From: Cellulomonas sp. 73-92
Lineage (GTDB): Bacteria > Actinomycetota > Actinomycetes > Actinomycetales > Cellulomonadaceae
DNA length: 64,000 nt
NCBI RefSeq assembly: GCF_001898175.1
Contig: NZ_MKTH01000020.1
Span: 1 to 64,000 of the forward strand
Direction: 5' to 3'
The notes under the pieces were generated by a model, which did not search any database, had not been told where the DNA came from, and worked only from the letters and a program-made list of their open reading frames with translations. Both the position numbers and the translations under genes were made by a program. Each line of letters begins with the position of its first letter. Positions within the stretch are counted from its first letter, which is position 1. Positions 26,556 through 34,925 of the stretch are shown piece by piece.

Positions 26556-27281
26556 TCACGGGGTGGACGTCGGTGAGGCGGTGTTGTTCACCACCTGCTC
26601 GGCGTCGAACCGGAGCGAGACGTTGGCGGCCGTGTTCTGGAAGTCGTTGGTGCTGGCGGGGTCCATGGCGAGGCGGACGCACAGCGTCTGCGTGTTGGTG
26701 CCGCCGCCCAGGATCTCGGAGTCACCCGTCTGCGGGCCGACCTCGGGCGAGCCGAGGATCGGCGTGTAGTCGCTCACCACGAGGCCCTGCTGGGTGCCCG
26801 CCACCGTCGGGTCCGTGGGGACCGGCGTCGTCGCGGTGCAGCCCGTGGCGTCCGTGACGTGGAACACCGACAGCGTGAGGGCCGACCGCAGGTCGCCGGT
26901 GCCCGGGACTCCCGTGCCGGCGCTGTTCGTGGGGTCGGGGGTGGGGCTCGTCGTGCGCGTCGCCAGGAAGGACACCGCGTAGCGCAGCGCCAGCGAGCCG
27001 GTGTTGTCGACCTGGATCGGCTGCACGACGACGTCGCCGGGCGCCATCCCGCCCTGGGGCATGGTGAACGAGAAGCTTCCGAGCGAGAGGTCGACCGTGC
27101 CGGTGAGCAGGTCACCGGCGGTCGTCTCGCGGTCGGTGAACAGGGCGTTCGTCGTGAGCGACGTGACGCCGATGCCGGCCAGCGCGAAGATCGCCGCGGT
27201 CGCACCCAGGCGCCGCCAGCGCGAGATGTCCGTCCGCGGCGGCGTCGGATCGATCATCTCCTGCAGAAGGTCGTCGACCAT
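26556..27281 (-). CDS. TasA-like secreted protein with SipW-type signal (locus B)
   Basis: A 241-residue protein with an N-terminal cytoplasmic stretch, a hydrophobic segment (LGATAAIFALAGIGVTSL) and the motif TNALFTDRETTAGD, matching the SipW-cognate signal. The mature part is beta-rich with FSFTMPQGGMAPGDVVVQPIQVDN and a Thr-rich C-terminus, as in TasA/CalY family proteins. It lies directly downstream of a GGDEF-EAL gene and upstream of sipW, on the same strand. Likely the main fibre subunit of locus B. Confidence 0.65.
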   Translation of the reverse strand: MVDDLLQEMIDPTPPRTDISRWRRLGATAAIFALAGIGVTSLTTNALFTDRETTAGDLLTGTVDLSLGSFSFTMPQGGMAPGDVVVQPIQVDNTGSLALRYAVSFLATRTTSPTPDPTNSAGTGVPGTGDLRSALTLSVFHVTDATGCTATTPVPTDPTVAGTQQGLVVSDYTPILGSPEVGPQTGDSEILGGGTNTQTLCVRLAMDPASTNDFQNTAANVSLRFDAEQVVNNTASPTSTP

Positions 27282-27327
27282 GGGGTCTCCTCGGGCGGTC
27301 GCAGACGTCGGGCACGTCCTTCAGCCG

Positions 27328-27356
27328 GTATCGGCACGTGGCCGTCGGTCATTGAG
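27328..27356 (-). promoter_or_regulatory. Candidate flagellar-sigma (FliA-like) promoter of locus B
   Basis: On the minus strand CTCA is followed after 17 bases by GCCGATACC, about 47 bases upstream of the TasA-like start. This resembles the CTCA-N15-17-GCCGA pattern I recall for actinobacterial FliA. An identical spacing occurs upstream of the NERD gene. Confidence 0.4.
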
Positions 27357-27366
27357 GGTGTATCGG

Positions 27367-29565
27367 TCATTTCACCGGGATCCTCGGCGGGGTCGGCGCC
27401 GGCTCGTCCTCCGACACGCCGCTGCGCCGCGGCCGGACCAGCCGGCGCCGCGCGTCGGCCACGTCGCCGGCCGGTGACGGGTGCGCGTAGAAGAAGCCCT
27501 GCGCCTGGTCGACGCCCAGCCGGGCGAGGATCGCCGCGGTGTCGGCGTCCTCGACGCCCTCGGCCACCACGTGTAGGCCGAAGGAGTGGGCCAGGTCGAC
27601 CATCGCCTGGACCACCAGCTGGGAGCCCTCGCGGTTGTCGTCGTGCAGGTCGGACACGAAGAGCCGGTCGATCTTCAGCACGCTGACCGGCAGCTCGCGC
27701 AGCTGGGCGATCGAGGTGTTGCCGATGCCGAAGTCGTCGATCGCGACCTTGACACCCAGCGCGCCGAGGCGCTCGAGCACCGGCACCACGCGCGAGGTGT
27801 CCGCGATGAGCGCGGTCTCCGTGATCTCCACCTGGAGCAGCGAGGAGGGCACCTCGTACTCGGCGAGCAGCCGCTCGATGAGGTCGACTACGGCGCCGTT
27901 GGAGACGTCGTGCGCCGACAGGTTGACGGCGACCGGCGTCCTGCGCCCCTGCGTGCGCCACTGCGCCAGCTGCCGCACCGACTCCCGCAGCGCGAAGGCG
28001 GTGAGGACGTGGATGAGGCCGGACTGCTCGGCGAGCGGGATGAACGAGCTGGGCAGCAGCATCCCGTGCACAGGGTGCCGCCACCGGACGAGCGCCTCCA
28101 GCCCCACGATCCGGCCGGAGGCGAGGTCGACCTTCGGCTGGTAGTACATCTCGAGCTGGCGCATCCGCTCGTCGTCGGCCACGGCCACCGGGTCGGCGGC
28201 AACCGGCTCGGAGGCCACCTCATCGGGCGCCGCGTCCTCGTCGGGCTCCGCCGCGGTGGCGAGAGCCGCCTCGGCCGCCCCGCCGCCCTGCTCGTCGAGC
28301 GCGCGGTGCAGGTCGCCGAGCAGCTCGAGCCGCGCGGGGGACGAGTGGTCCTCGTCGGGGTCGTAGACCGCCACACCGGTGCGGCGGACCTTGGCCGAGT
28401 ACATGGCCACGTCGGCGGTGCGCATGAGCGAGGAGGCGTCGGCGGCGTGGTCGGGCAGGCACGCGACGCCGACCGAGGGTTCGACGTGCAGCTCCATGCC
28501 CCCGAGCCGGAACGGCGTGGCGAAGAGGGAGCGGATCCGCTGCGCGAGCCGTTCGGCGTTCGCCACGGTGCGCACGTCCGGCAGCAGCACCGCGAACTCG
28601 TCGCCACCGAGGCGGGCGACGATGTCCTCGTCGCGCAGCGCGTCGCGCATCCGGTCCGCGACCTGCTCGAGCAGCTCGTCCCCGCGGTCGTGACCCAGGG
28701 TGTCGTTGATGTCCTTGAACCGGTCGATGTCGAGCAGCACGAGCCCGACACGGGTGCCCTCGGCCTGGGCCTGCTCGATGCCACGGCGCATCCGGTCGGC
28801 GAGCAGCCGGCGGTTCGGCAGGCCGGTGAGCGAGTCCAGCAGCGCCAGGCGGGCGTTCTCGAGGGCGGTGGACTGCAGCCGGCGCGACGTGGTGTGGACG
28901 GTGCGGAACAGCAGCAGCCACAGCAGCGCCAGGCCCGCGACGACGACGAGCGTCACGGTGCGCACCGCGTCGGCGAGCGCCTGCTGCGACACGGCCTGGT
29001 CGATCATCACCTCCGCGGCGCCGACGATTGCCGTCGGCGGCTGCGTGCCGACCGCGGTGTCCGGCGACGCGGTGTCGCTGGCCTTGACCGGGACGTAGAC
29101 GTCGAGCACGGGCCGCTCGGTGGAGGCGAGCGCCTGCCCGCCGGGCATGGACCGGACGTCCGTGATGAGCCGCGCGTCGGGCTGGCCGGTGGCCCGCACG
29201 TTCTCGTACCGCGTGGTGTCGGGCAGCCCGGTGGTGGTGTTCTCCGCCGTGGAGTACATCAGCCGGCCGTCGCTGCTCCACAGCCGCAGCTCGACGAGCT
29301 TGTCCTTGAAGCCGGCGGTGGCGGAGGCGACGGCGGCGTGCGTCGCCTGGTCGAGGATCCCGGTGCGGAACTCCTCGGCGGTGACCGGCGCGACCGCGTA
29401 GGCGCTGACGGAGGTCGCCGTCACCGTGCCGAGCCGGACCGCCTGCTGGCGCATCACCGACGACGACACCCACACCAGGGCGAGCCCGAGCGCGACGACG
29501 GAGACGAGGCTCACCATGACGAAGTAGCGGGTGAGGCCCAGCCGGCGACGGGCGACTCGTGGCAC
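27367..29565 (-). CDS. Membrane GGDEF-EAL protein (c-di-GMP synthesis/degradation)
   Basis: A 732-residue protein: membrane segment about 13-35, an outside sensor domain (about 40-200, Cache-like in size), a second membrane segment (about 201-222), then a GGDEF domain (GGDEF at 320-324, intact I-site R311-D314) and a C-terminal EAL domain with EAL in [21 protein letters not shown] and VAEGVED. Both catalytic motifs are intact, so net activity cannot be predicted. A roughly 40-residue acidic Ala-rich insert (about 427-467) separates the first EAL helix from [11 protein letters not shown] start with AGGAG 8 bases upstream. Followed on the same strand by TasA-sipW. Confidence 0.88.
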   Translation of the reverse strand: MPRVARRRLGLTRYFVMVSLVSVVALGLALVWVSSSVMRQQAVRLGTVTATSVSAYAVAPVTAEEFRTGILDQATHAAVASATAGFKDKLVELRLWSSDGRLMYSTAENTTTGLPDTTRYENVRATGQPDARLITDVRSMPGGQALASTERPVLDVYVPVKASDTASPDTAVGTQPPTAIVGAAEVMIDQAVSQQALADAVRTVTLVVVAGLALLWLLLFRTVHTTSRRLQSTALENARLALLDSLTGLPNRRLLADRMRRGIEQAQAEGTRVGLVLLDIDRFKDINDTLGHDRGDELLEQVADRMRDALRDEDIVARLGGDEFAVLLPDVRTVANAERLAQRIRSLFATPFRLGGMELHVEPSVGVACLPDHAADASSLMRTADVAMYSAKVRRTGVAVYDPDEDHSSPARLELLGDLHRALDEQGGGAAEAALATAAEPDEDAAPDEVASEPVAADPVAVADDERMRQLEMYYQPKVDLASGRIVGLEALVRWRHPVHGMLLPSSFIPLAEQSGLIHVLTAFALRESVRQLAQWRTQGRRTPVAVNLSAHDVSNGAVVDLIERLLAEYEVPSSLLQVEITETALIADTSRVVPVLERLGALGVKVAIDDFGIGNTSIAQLRELPVSVLKIDRLFVSDLHDDNREGSQLVVQAMVDLAHSFGLHVVAEGVEDADTAAILARLGVDQAQGFFYAHPSPAGDVADARRRLVRPRRSGVSEDEPAPTPPRIPVK

Positions 29566-29667
29566 GTGCACCTCTCCTGGCCGAGGACCACTGGCGAAAA
29601 GGGTAAGGACCGGCGAGGCGAACGGCGACATCGGAACGCGTCGCCACGTCGTGTTGTTGCTATCGGC

Positions 29668-30075
29668 ATGACGTACGAGGTGGCCAAGAGTCCTGAGCAG
29701 TGGAAGGTCGAGCTGGACCCGCAGGAGTTCGCGGTGCTGCGGCTGGCCGCGACCGAGCGGCCGTGGACCGGCGCGCTGCTCGACGAGAAGCGCGAGGGCG
29801 TGTACCGGTGCCGCGCGTGCGGCAACGAGCTGTTCCGCTCGCAGACGAAGTTCGACAGCCACTGCGGCTGGCCGAGCTTCTACACGCCGCTGGCCGGCGA
29901 CCGAGTCGAGCTGATCGAGGACCGCAGCCACGGCATGGTGCGGACCGAGGTGAGGTGTGCCCGGTGCGGGTCCCACCTGGGCCACGTGTTCGACGACGCG
30001 CCGCAGACCCCGACCGGGGACCGGTACTGCATGAACTCGCTCAGCCTGACGTTCGAGCCCGTCTCCGAGGCCTGA
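29668..30075 (+). CDS. msrB: MsrB, peptide-methionine (R)-S-oxide reductase
   Basis: A 135-residue MsrB: zinc-binding CxxC pairs CRAC and CARC, the substrate segment GWPSFYTP, and the catalytic cysteine in RYCMNSLSL. It repairs methionine-R-sulfoxide in proteins using thioredoxin or mycoredoxin-type reductants. Diverges from the GGDEF-EAL gene across about 100 bases. Confidence 0.92.
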   Translation: MTYEVAKSPEQWKVELDPQEFAVLRLAATERPWTGALLDEKREGVYRCRACGNELFRSQTKFDSHCGWPSFYTPLAGDRVELIEDRSHGMVRTEVRCARCGSHLGHVFDDAPQTPTGDRYCMNSLSLTFEPVSEA

Positions 30076-30140
30076 TCTGGCTTCTCCGGGCGGGTGCGTG
30101 ACGCATCCGGGTGATGCGTGCGCGACACCCCGTGGAAGGC

Positions 30141-30170
30141 CTCACCGGCGCGGCCCGCGCTGCCGATAAT
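30141..30170 (+). promoter_or_regulatory. Promoter of the NERD gene (leaderless; FliA-like or housekeeping)
   Basis: CTCA (30141-30144), 17 bases, then GCCGATAA (30162-30169). The overlapping GATAAT (30165-30170) is also a good housekeeping -10 box ending 7 bases before the GTG, so the transcript is probably leaderless either way. Confidence 0.45.
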
Positions 30171-30177
30171 CCTCAGC

Positions 30178-30948
30178 GTGGAGGACGTGCTGACCGTGCG
30201 GCGGTGGCGGCGCTACGGCGCCGACCGGCTGTACGTCACGCACGAGAACGGCCAACCGGTCGGCTCGGTCGACCTCCAGTCCGGCGAGGTCGTCGCGTCC
30301 GACCCCCTCCTCGAGGCCGAGGTGCGCCGCGCCGCGCAGGCCTACCTGCGGTCCGACCTGCCCGAGCTCGTCGTCCCCGCGCAGCGGCTCGCCCCGCCCG
30401 ACGAGGCGGAGCTGCGCGACCTGCAGGTGGCGCTCGAGGCGTGGCTGGGGACCAAGGGCGACGAGCCGGGTCCGGCCCGCGCCAGCTCGATCGGCGAGCG
30501 CCTCGACCGGCTGGCCGACGAGGGCTGGGCGACCGTCCACGACGTCCCGCTCGGCCGCCAGGGCACGTGCGTCGAGCACCTGCTCATCGGTCCGGGCGGG
30601 TTGTTCACCGTGACCGAGCGGCGGCACCCCGGTGCGGCGATCGTCGGCCGCGGCCGCGCGATGTCGGTCGACGGGCGTCCCGTCGCCTACCTGCGCGACG
30701 CCCGGCTCGAGGCCACCCGCACCCAGGACCGGCTGCTCGCCGCCGGGTGCGCCCAGATCCACGTCCGGGCCGTGCTGGTGCTGCAGGGCAAGCTCGACGT
30801 CGACGTCCTCACCACGGCCAACGACCCGCTCGTCGTGGCCCGGCACGAGGTGCCCGGCCTCTTCCGCCGGATGCCGGTGGCGCTCGACGAGCGGCGCGTG
30901 CAGGCGCTGGCGCGGGTGGCGCGCCGCGCCAGCACCTGGCTGGGCTGA
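30178..30948 (+). CDS. NERD-domain protein, possibly catalytically altered
   Basis: A 256-residue protein whose C-terminal half resembles the nuclease-related domain (GQGT-like start LGRQGTCVEHLLIGPGGLFTVTE). In typical NERD proteins the core reads IDHLVIGPxGVFVIDTK; here the aspartate is glutamate (VEHLL) and the final acidic/lysine pair is TERR, so the usual nuclease lysine appears replaced by arginine. The N-terminal half (RRWRRYGADRLYVTH and onward) is unrecognised. GTG start, apparently leaderless. Confidence 0.65.
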   Translation: MEDVLTVRRWRRYGADRLYVTHENGQPVGSVDLQSGEVVASDPLLEAEVRRAAQAYLRSDLPELVVPAQRLAPPDEAELRDLQVALEAWLGTKGDEPGPARASSIGERLDRLADEGWATVHDVPLGRQGTCVEHLLIGPGGLFTVTERRHPGAAIVGRGRAMSVDGRPVAYLRDARLEATRTQDRLLAAGCAQIHVRAVLVLQGKLDVDVLTTANDPLVVARHEVPGLFRRMPVALDERRVQALARVARRASTWLG

Positions 30949-30958
30949 TCCGTCCGGG

Positions 30959-31002
30959 ACGACGCCGGCCGCCGGAGCCACTGCCCCGACGGCCGGCGTC
31001 GT
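30959..31002. terminator. Bidirectional hairpin between NERD and MFS genes
   Basis: ACGACGCCGGCCG and its exact complement form a 13-base-pair stem with an 18-base loop, 10 bases past the NERD stop and 11 bases before the MFS stop on the other strand. Confidence 0.65.
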
Positions 31003-31013
31003 CGTGCCCGCGG

Positions 31014-32696
31014 CTAGTGCGCGGTGGTCGCGCCCGCCTCGTCGTGCTCGCCCGCCTCGAGCTCCGCGAGCGCGTCCTCGACGAGCGGGGCGAGGATCTC
31101 GTCGGCCTCGTCCTCCAGCTCCATGCGCTGCTCGATGCCGGACCGCTGACCGAGCGGGACCTCGCGGAGGAAGAAGACGGTCAGCAGGGCGACGACCGCC
31201 AGCGGCGTGCCGATGAGGAACAGCTCGGAGACGCCGTCGCCGAACGCCTTCTCCACGACGTCGCGCACCGGGGCGGGCAGGGTCGCCAGGTTGGGCAGGC
31301 TGCTCGAGCCGGACCCGCCGAGCGCCGCCGGGTCGATCCCGATCGCGGCGAGCCCCTTGACCATGAGGCCGCTCACGCGGTGCGAGAGGACCGCGCCGAG
31401 GACCGAGACGCCGATCGCGCCGCCGAGCGTCCGGAAGAAGGCGACCGCCGAGGTGCCGGCGCCGATCTCCCGCACGTCGAGCGTGTTCTGCACGGCCAGG
31501 ACGAGGTTCTGCATGAGCATGCCGACGCCCGCGCCGAGGATGAGCATCCAGGCCGAGACCAGGACGAAGCTGGTGTGGTAGTCGATGGTGCCCATGAGGC
31601 CGAGGCCGGCGGACATGATGACGCCGCCCGCGAGCATGAAGCGCTTGTAGCGGCCGGTCTGCGTGATGATCCGGCCCGAGATGGTCGACGACAGGAAGAC
31701 GCCGACGATCATCGGGATGGTCAGCAGGCCGGACTCGGTGGGCGTCCGGCCGCGGGCCAGCTGCATGTACTGCGACAGGAACACCTGGGTGCCGAACAGC
31801 GCGACGCCGACCGAGACCGAGGCGATCACCGCGAGCACGAAGGTGCGGTTGCGGAACAGCCGCATCGGGATGATCGGCTCGGCGACGTGGTTCTCGATCC
31901 ACACCGTGGCCGCGAGCAGGGCGACCGAGGCGCCGAGCATCAGGCCGGACTGCCACGAGACCCACGCGAACGACGAGTCCGCGAACGTCACCCACAGCAG
32001 CAGGAGCGCGACGCCGACGGACAGGGTCAGCGCGCCGAGGTAGTCGATCGAGACCCGCTCCTTGCGGGACTTCGGCAGGTGCAGCGTGCGCTGCAGCACG
32101 ACGATCGCGCCGATGGCGAACGGCAGACCGATGAAGAAGTTCCACCGCCACGACAGGCTGTCGGTGATGACGCCGCCGAGCAGCGGGCCGCCGACCATGC
32201 CGAGGCCCATGATCCCGCCGAGCAGGCCCATGTACCGGCCCCGCTCGCGGGGGCTGATGATGTCGGCCATCAGGACGGTCGCGAGGGCCGTCAGGCCGCC
32301 GGCGCCGATGCCCTGCACGGCGCGCCAGCCGATGAGCTCGCCCACGTTCTGGGAGAGGCCGGCGAGGGCCGACGAGACCACGGTGATCGACAGCGCCAGC
32401 TGGATGAGCAGCTTGCGGTCGACGAGGTCGGCCAGCTTGCCCCAGATGGGGGTGGTGATCGTCGTCGTCAGCAGCGTCGCGGTGACGACCCACGTGAAGG
32501 ACGACTGGCTGCCGCGCAGGTCGGTGATGATCCGTGGCAGCGACGTGGACAGGACGCTCTCCGCGAGGACCGCGACGAGCATGCCGAGGAGGATGCCGGA
32601 CAGCGCCTCCAGGACCTCCCGTCGGGTCATGGTCTCCCGGTGGACGCGGTGGTGCGCCTCGAGCGGCGCGGCCTGCGCCGAGGTGGTGGTGGTCAT
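31014..32696 (-). CDS. DHA2-family drug/proton MFS efflux pump
   Basis: A 560-residue transporter with about 14 membrane segments, the DHA2 layout. It begins LSGILLGMLVAVLAESVLS, with WGKLADLVDRK (motif A) and GGPLLGGVI (motif C), and ends in a cytoplasmic acidic tail. It expels hydrophobic drugs or solvents using the proton gradient. Immediately downstream of the marR-type gene on the same strand, so very probably repressed by that protein and induced by its substrates. Confidence 0.88.
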   Translation of the reverse strand: MTTTTSAQAAPLEAHHRVHRETMTRREVLEALSGILLGMLVAVLAESVLSTSLPRIITDLRGSQSSFTWVVTATLLTTTITTPIWGKLADLVDRKLLIQLALSITVVSSALAGLSQNVGELIGWRAVQGIGAGGLTALATVLMADIISPRERGRYMGLLGGIMGLGMVGGPLLGGVITDSLSWRWNFFIGLPFAIGAIVVLQRTLHLPKSRKERVSIDYLGALTLSVGVALLLLWVTFADSSFAWVSWQSGLMLGASVALLAATVWIENHVAEPIIPMRLFRNRTFVLAVIASVSVGVALFGTQVFLSQYMQLARGRTPTESGLLTIPMIVGVFLSSTISGRIITQTGRYKRFMLAGGVIMSAGLGLMGTIDYHTSFVLVSAWMLILGAGVGMLMQNLVLAVQNTLDVREIGAGTSAVAFFRTLGGAIGVSVLGAVLSHRVSGLMVKGLAAIGIDPAALGGSGSSSLPNLATLPAPVRDVVEKAFGDGVSELFLIGTPLAVVALLTVFFLREVPLGQRSGIEQRMELEDEADEILAPLVEDALAELEAGEHDEAGATTAH

Positions 32697-32800
32697 GGCG
32701 GTGCTCCAGCGGTGGTGGTCGGGCGCCGCCGACGACGGAGCCCTGGGTGGGGGTGTCGTCGTCGACGTGGTGGGGGCGGCGCCCGGTGGCGCCGGGCGGG

Positions 32801-33328
32801 TCAGGCGGGGACGGCCGTGGGTGACCCCGGTCTGAGGGCGGCCGCGCGCTGCAGCGCGCCGGCGTAGGCGGGGCAGCCGGTGGCACCGGCCACGCTCGTG
32901 ACGAGGTGGTCGAGCGTGGTGGCGGCGACCTTGAGCTCGTCGACCGACCACCCGGCGAACGTGATCTCCGCCTTCACCTGCATGACGGCGCGCAGCTCGT
33001 CGGCGTACGCGCGGCCGGCGGCGGTGAGCCTCAGGTGCCGGGCCCGGCGGTCGCCGTCGACGACGGTGCGCTCGACCAGGCCCTCGGTGACGAGGTCGCT
33101 CACCTGGCGGCTGGCGACCGAGATGTCGACGCGCAGCGCCTCGGCGACGTCACCGACCCCGACCTCGCCGTCCTCGCCCGCGCCGTCCAGCAGGCGGGCG
33201 ATCGCCATGGTGGCGCGCGTGGAGGCGTGGTCCTTGGCGACGCCCTGCGACATCTCGCGCAGCAGGCGGCCCATCCGCTCCATGGCGCCGATGATCTGCG
33301 CCTGGGCCTCCGCCCGCTCGTCGTCCAC
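32801..33328 (-). CDS. MarR-family transcriptional regulator
   Basis: A 175-residue winged-helix regulator: DVAEALRVDISVASRQVSDLVTEGLVERTVVDGDRR contains the recognition helix and wing, with a MarR-type dimer helix ending. GTG start with GAGGAG 7 bases upstream. Two TTGC-N5-GCAA palindromes lie 19-63 bases upstream, consistent with autoregulation and control of the downstream efflux gene. Confidence 0.88.
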   Translation of the reverse strand: MDDERAEAQAQIIGAMERMGRLLREMSQGVAKDHASTRATMAIARLLDGAGEDGEVGVGDVAEALRVDISVASRQVSDLVTEGLVERTVVDGDRRARHLRLTAAGRAYADELRAVMQVKAEITFAGWSVDELKVAATTLDHLVTSVAGATGCPAYAGALQRAAALRPGSPTAVPA

Positions 33329-33347
33329 CGTCGTGCTCCTCGATTGG

Positions 33348-33391
33348 TTGCGTAACGCAAACACTGTAGGTCGACTATTTGCTGTTTGCAA
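33348..33391. promoter_or_regulatory. Two MarR-type operators (TTGC-N5-GCAA)
   Basis: TTGCGTAACGCAA at 33348-33360 and TTGCTGTTTGCAA at 33379-33391 share arms TTGC/GCAA and 13-base length. Centres are 31 bases apart, about three helical turns. They lie between the MarR gene and a divergent gene of unknown function. Confidence 0.65.
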
Positions 33392-33430
33392 GTGGTCGCC
33401 CGCGCGGGGTCGGCAGGAGAGGATGGACGC

Positions 33431-34081
33431 ATGACGAGCGGACCCGACAACGGCGGGGCGGCGCCGCGCCCGCGTCGCCCCGTGCTCGTCGACTCCACGG
33501 CGGACTGGCATCCCGGGGGCGTCGACCCGGCGCTGCGCGCGCAGGTGGCGCACGCGACGGCGGCGGCCCTGGTCAGCGGCGGTCGCGCCAGCGCCGACCC
33601 CGCGGTGCTCGCGCGGCTGCTGGCCCTCGTCGAGACCGAGGGCCTCGACGTGGTCGCCGCGATGTGGGCCGACAGCCCGCCCGAGAGCCTGCCGGGCGCC
33701 CTGTGGCGGCTGTACGTGCTGCGCGAGTGGGTGCGGCGCGACCCCGCGACGGTCGCCGACCGCTACCGCCAGGGCGTCGACGCGGCGCCCGTCGAGGGCG
33801 CGGTCGCGGGCGTGGCCGTCCCGCCGGGCCCCGCGGACGTGCGTGCGGTGGTCGACGCGGTGCTGTCGGGCGTCTACACCGGGGACCTGGCGACGGCGCT
33901 CGAGCGGGCGGCGGCCTTCTGCCGGGTCCTGGCGACGGGGGCGGCCTTCGACGCCGACCACCTCGACCTCGTCGACCCCCGGGGCGCCGAGCGGCAGACC
34001 CGCGGCGCGTCGTCGCTGCTGCGCACGGCCGACGAGCTGGCGCGCGCGGGTGAGCTGTGGCGCCAGGGCCGGCTCGAATGA
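33431..34081 (+). CDS. Conserved-looking soluble protein of unknown function
   Basis: A 216-residue Ala/Arg/Leu-rich helical protein, no signal peptide or membrane segment. Distinct stretches are VLVDSTADWHPGGVDP near the start and LWRLYVLREWVRRDPATVADRYRQG in the middle. I recognise no enzyme motif. It diverges from marR across the operator region, so it may be in the MarR regulon. Confidence 0.55.
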   Translation: MTSGPDNGGAAPRPRRPVLVDSTADWHPGGVDPALRAQVAHATAAALVSGGRASADPAVLARLLALVETEGLDVVAAMWADSPPESLPGALWRLYVLREWVRRDPATVADRYRQGVDAAPVEGAVAGVAVPPGPADVRAVVDAVLSGVYTGDLATALERAAAFCRVLATGAAFDADHLDLVDPRGAERQTRGASSLLRTADELARAGELWRQGRLE

Positions 34082-34090
34082 GCCGCCACG

Positions 34091-34096
34091 TACACT
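34091..34096 (+). promoter_or_regulatory. Candidate -10 box for a structured RNA
   Basis: TACACT ends 6 bases before the 5-prime strand of the cloverleaf candidate, so a transcript starting near 34103 would begin with its closing stem. No -35 was matched. Confidence 0.3.
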
Positions 34097-34102
34097 GGTG
34101 GG

Positions 34103-34183
34103 GCGTCGGGCCGCGGTAGCCCCGGGCTCCACTTGACGCCGCTTCGAGCGGCCACGCGCCGAGAGGCGCTCCCGGCCCGACGC
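34103..34183. ncRNA. Cloverleaf-shaped structured RNA candidate
   Basis: A perfect 10-base-pair closing stem (GCGTCGGGCC with its complement at 34174-34183) encloses three hairpins: AGCC/GGCT with a 3-base loop (34118-34128), GCCGC-TTCGA-GCGGC (34138-34152) and GCGCC-GAGA-GGCGC (34156-34169) with a GNRA loop. It is not a tRNA: no T-loop or anticodon arm fits. It lies between an unknown gene and the PhoU-like/PiT pair. Could be a leader element, small RNA or elaborate terminator; strand is uncertain because the stems work on both. Confidence 0.4.
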
Positions 34184-34250
34184 TTCACCTGCCAGGCGGG
34201 GTCCCGTCCACATCCTGGCTACCGGGGGTTCGGGTGCCGTTAGGCTGTCC

Positions 34251-34256
34251 GACGTC
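34251..34256 (+). promoter_or_regulatory. Candidate -10 box of the PhoU-like/PiT operon
   Basis: TAGGCT lies 42 bases upstream of the GTG at 34299. Together with GGGAG near the start it gives a normal short leader downstream of the cloverleaf. Confidence 0.35.
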
Positions 34257-34298
34257 CGGGCCGCCCGGGCTTCGTCGTGCCGTCTCCGGGAGCGTTCC

Positions 34299-34919
34299 GT
34301 GCGCCTGCGCCTCACCCCGCGCGAGGACTCGTATTTCACCCTCTTCACCGCCCAGGCCGAGCACCTGGTCACCGGTGCCAACCTGCTGGCCGAGATGCTC
34401 GGCGCCGACCGTGCCGCTGCCAAGGCCATCGGCAAGCGCTTCGCCGAGGCGGAGCACGACGCCGACGAGGCCGCGCACTCGATCATGCAGCGCCTCAACC
34501 AGACGTTCGTGACGCCGTTCGACCGCGACGACATCTACATGCTCGCCTCGCGGCTCGACGACTGCATGGACTTCATGGAGGAGGCGGCCGACCTCATCGT
34601 CCTGTACAAGATCGAGTCGCTGCCGCCCCGCGCGGCGGACGTGATCCAGGTGCTGCAGCGGGCCGCCGAGCTCACCGCCGAGGCGATGCCGAAGCTGCGC
34701 ACCATGGGCGACCTGGCCGACTACTGGGTAGAGATCAACCGGCTCGAGAACCAGGCCGACAAGGCGTACCGCAAGCTGCTGGCCCAGCTCTTCGACGAGA
34801 TCGACGACCCGAAGCTGCTGATGAAGCTCAAGGAGATCGTCGAGAAGCTCGAGGCGGCGGCCGACGCGTTCGAGCGCGTCGCCAACACCGTCGAGTCCAT
34901 CGCCGTCAAGGAGTCCTGA
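34299..34919 (+). CDS. DUF47/PhoU-like phosphate transport regulator
   Basis: A 206-residue all-helical protein of the DUF47 (PhoU-like, Pit-accessory) family: FAEAEHDADEAAHSIMQRL and INRLENQADKAYRKLL carry the ExxxD metal-binding signatures. Typical of proteins that accompany PiT transporters. GTG start with GGGAG upstream; only 6 bases separate it from the transporter gene. Confidence 0.9.
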   Translation: MRLRLTPREDSYFTLFTAQAEHLVTGANLLAEMLGADRAAAKAIGKRFAEAEHDADEAAHSIMQRLNQTFVTPFDRDDIYMLASRLDDCMDFMEEAADLIVLYKIESLPPRAADVIQVLQRAAELTAEAMPKLRTMGDLADYWVEINRLENQADKAYRKLLAQLFDEIDDPKLLMKLKEIVEKLEAAADAFERVANTVESIAVKES

Positions 34920-34925
34920 GCCGCG

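Noticed and set aside
34103..34183. Cloverleaf as a tRNA
   Set aside because: The closing stem is 10 base pairs, there is no T-loop or anticodon arm and no CCA.
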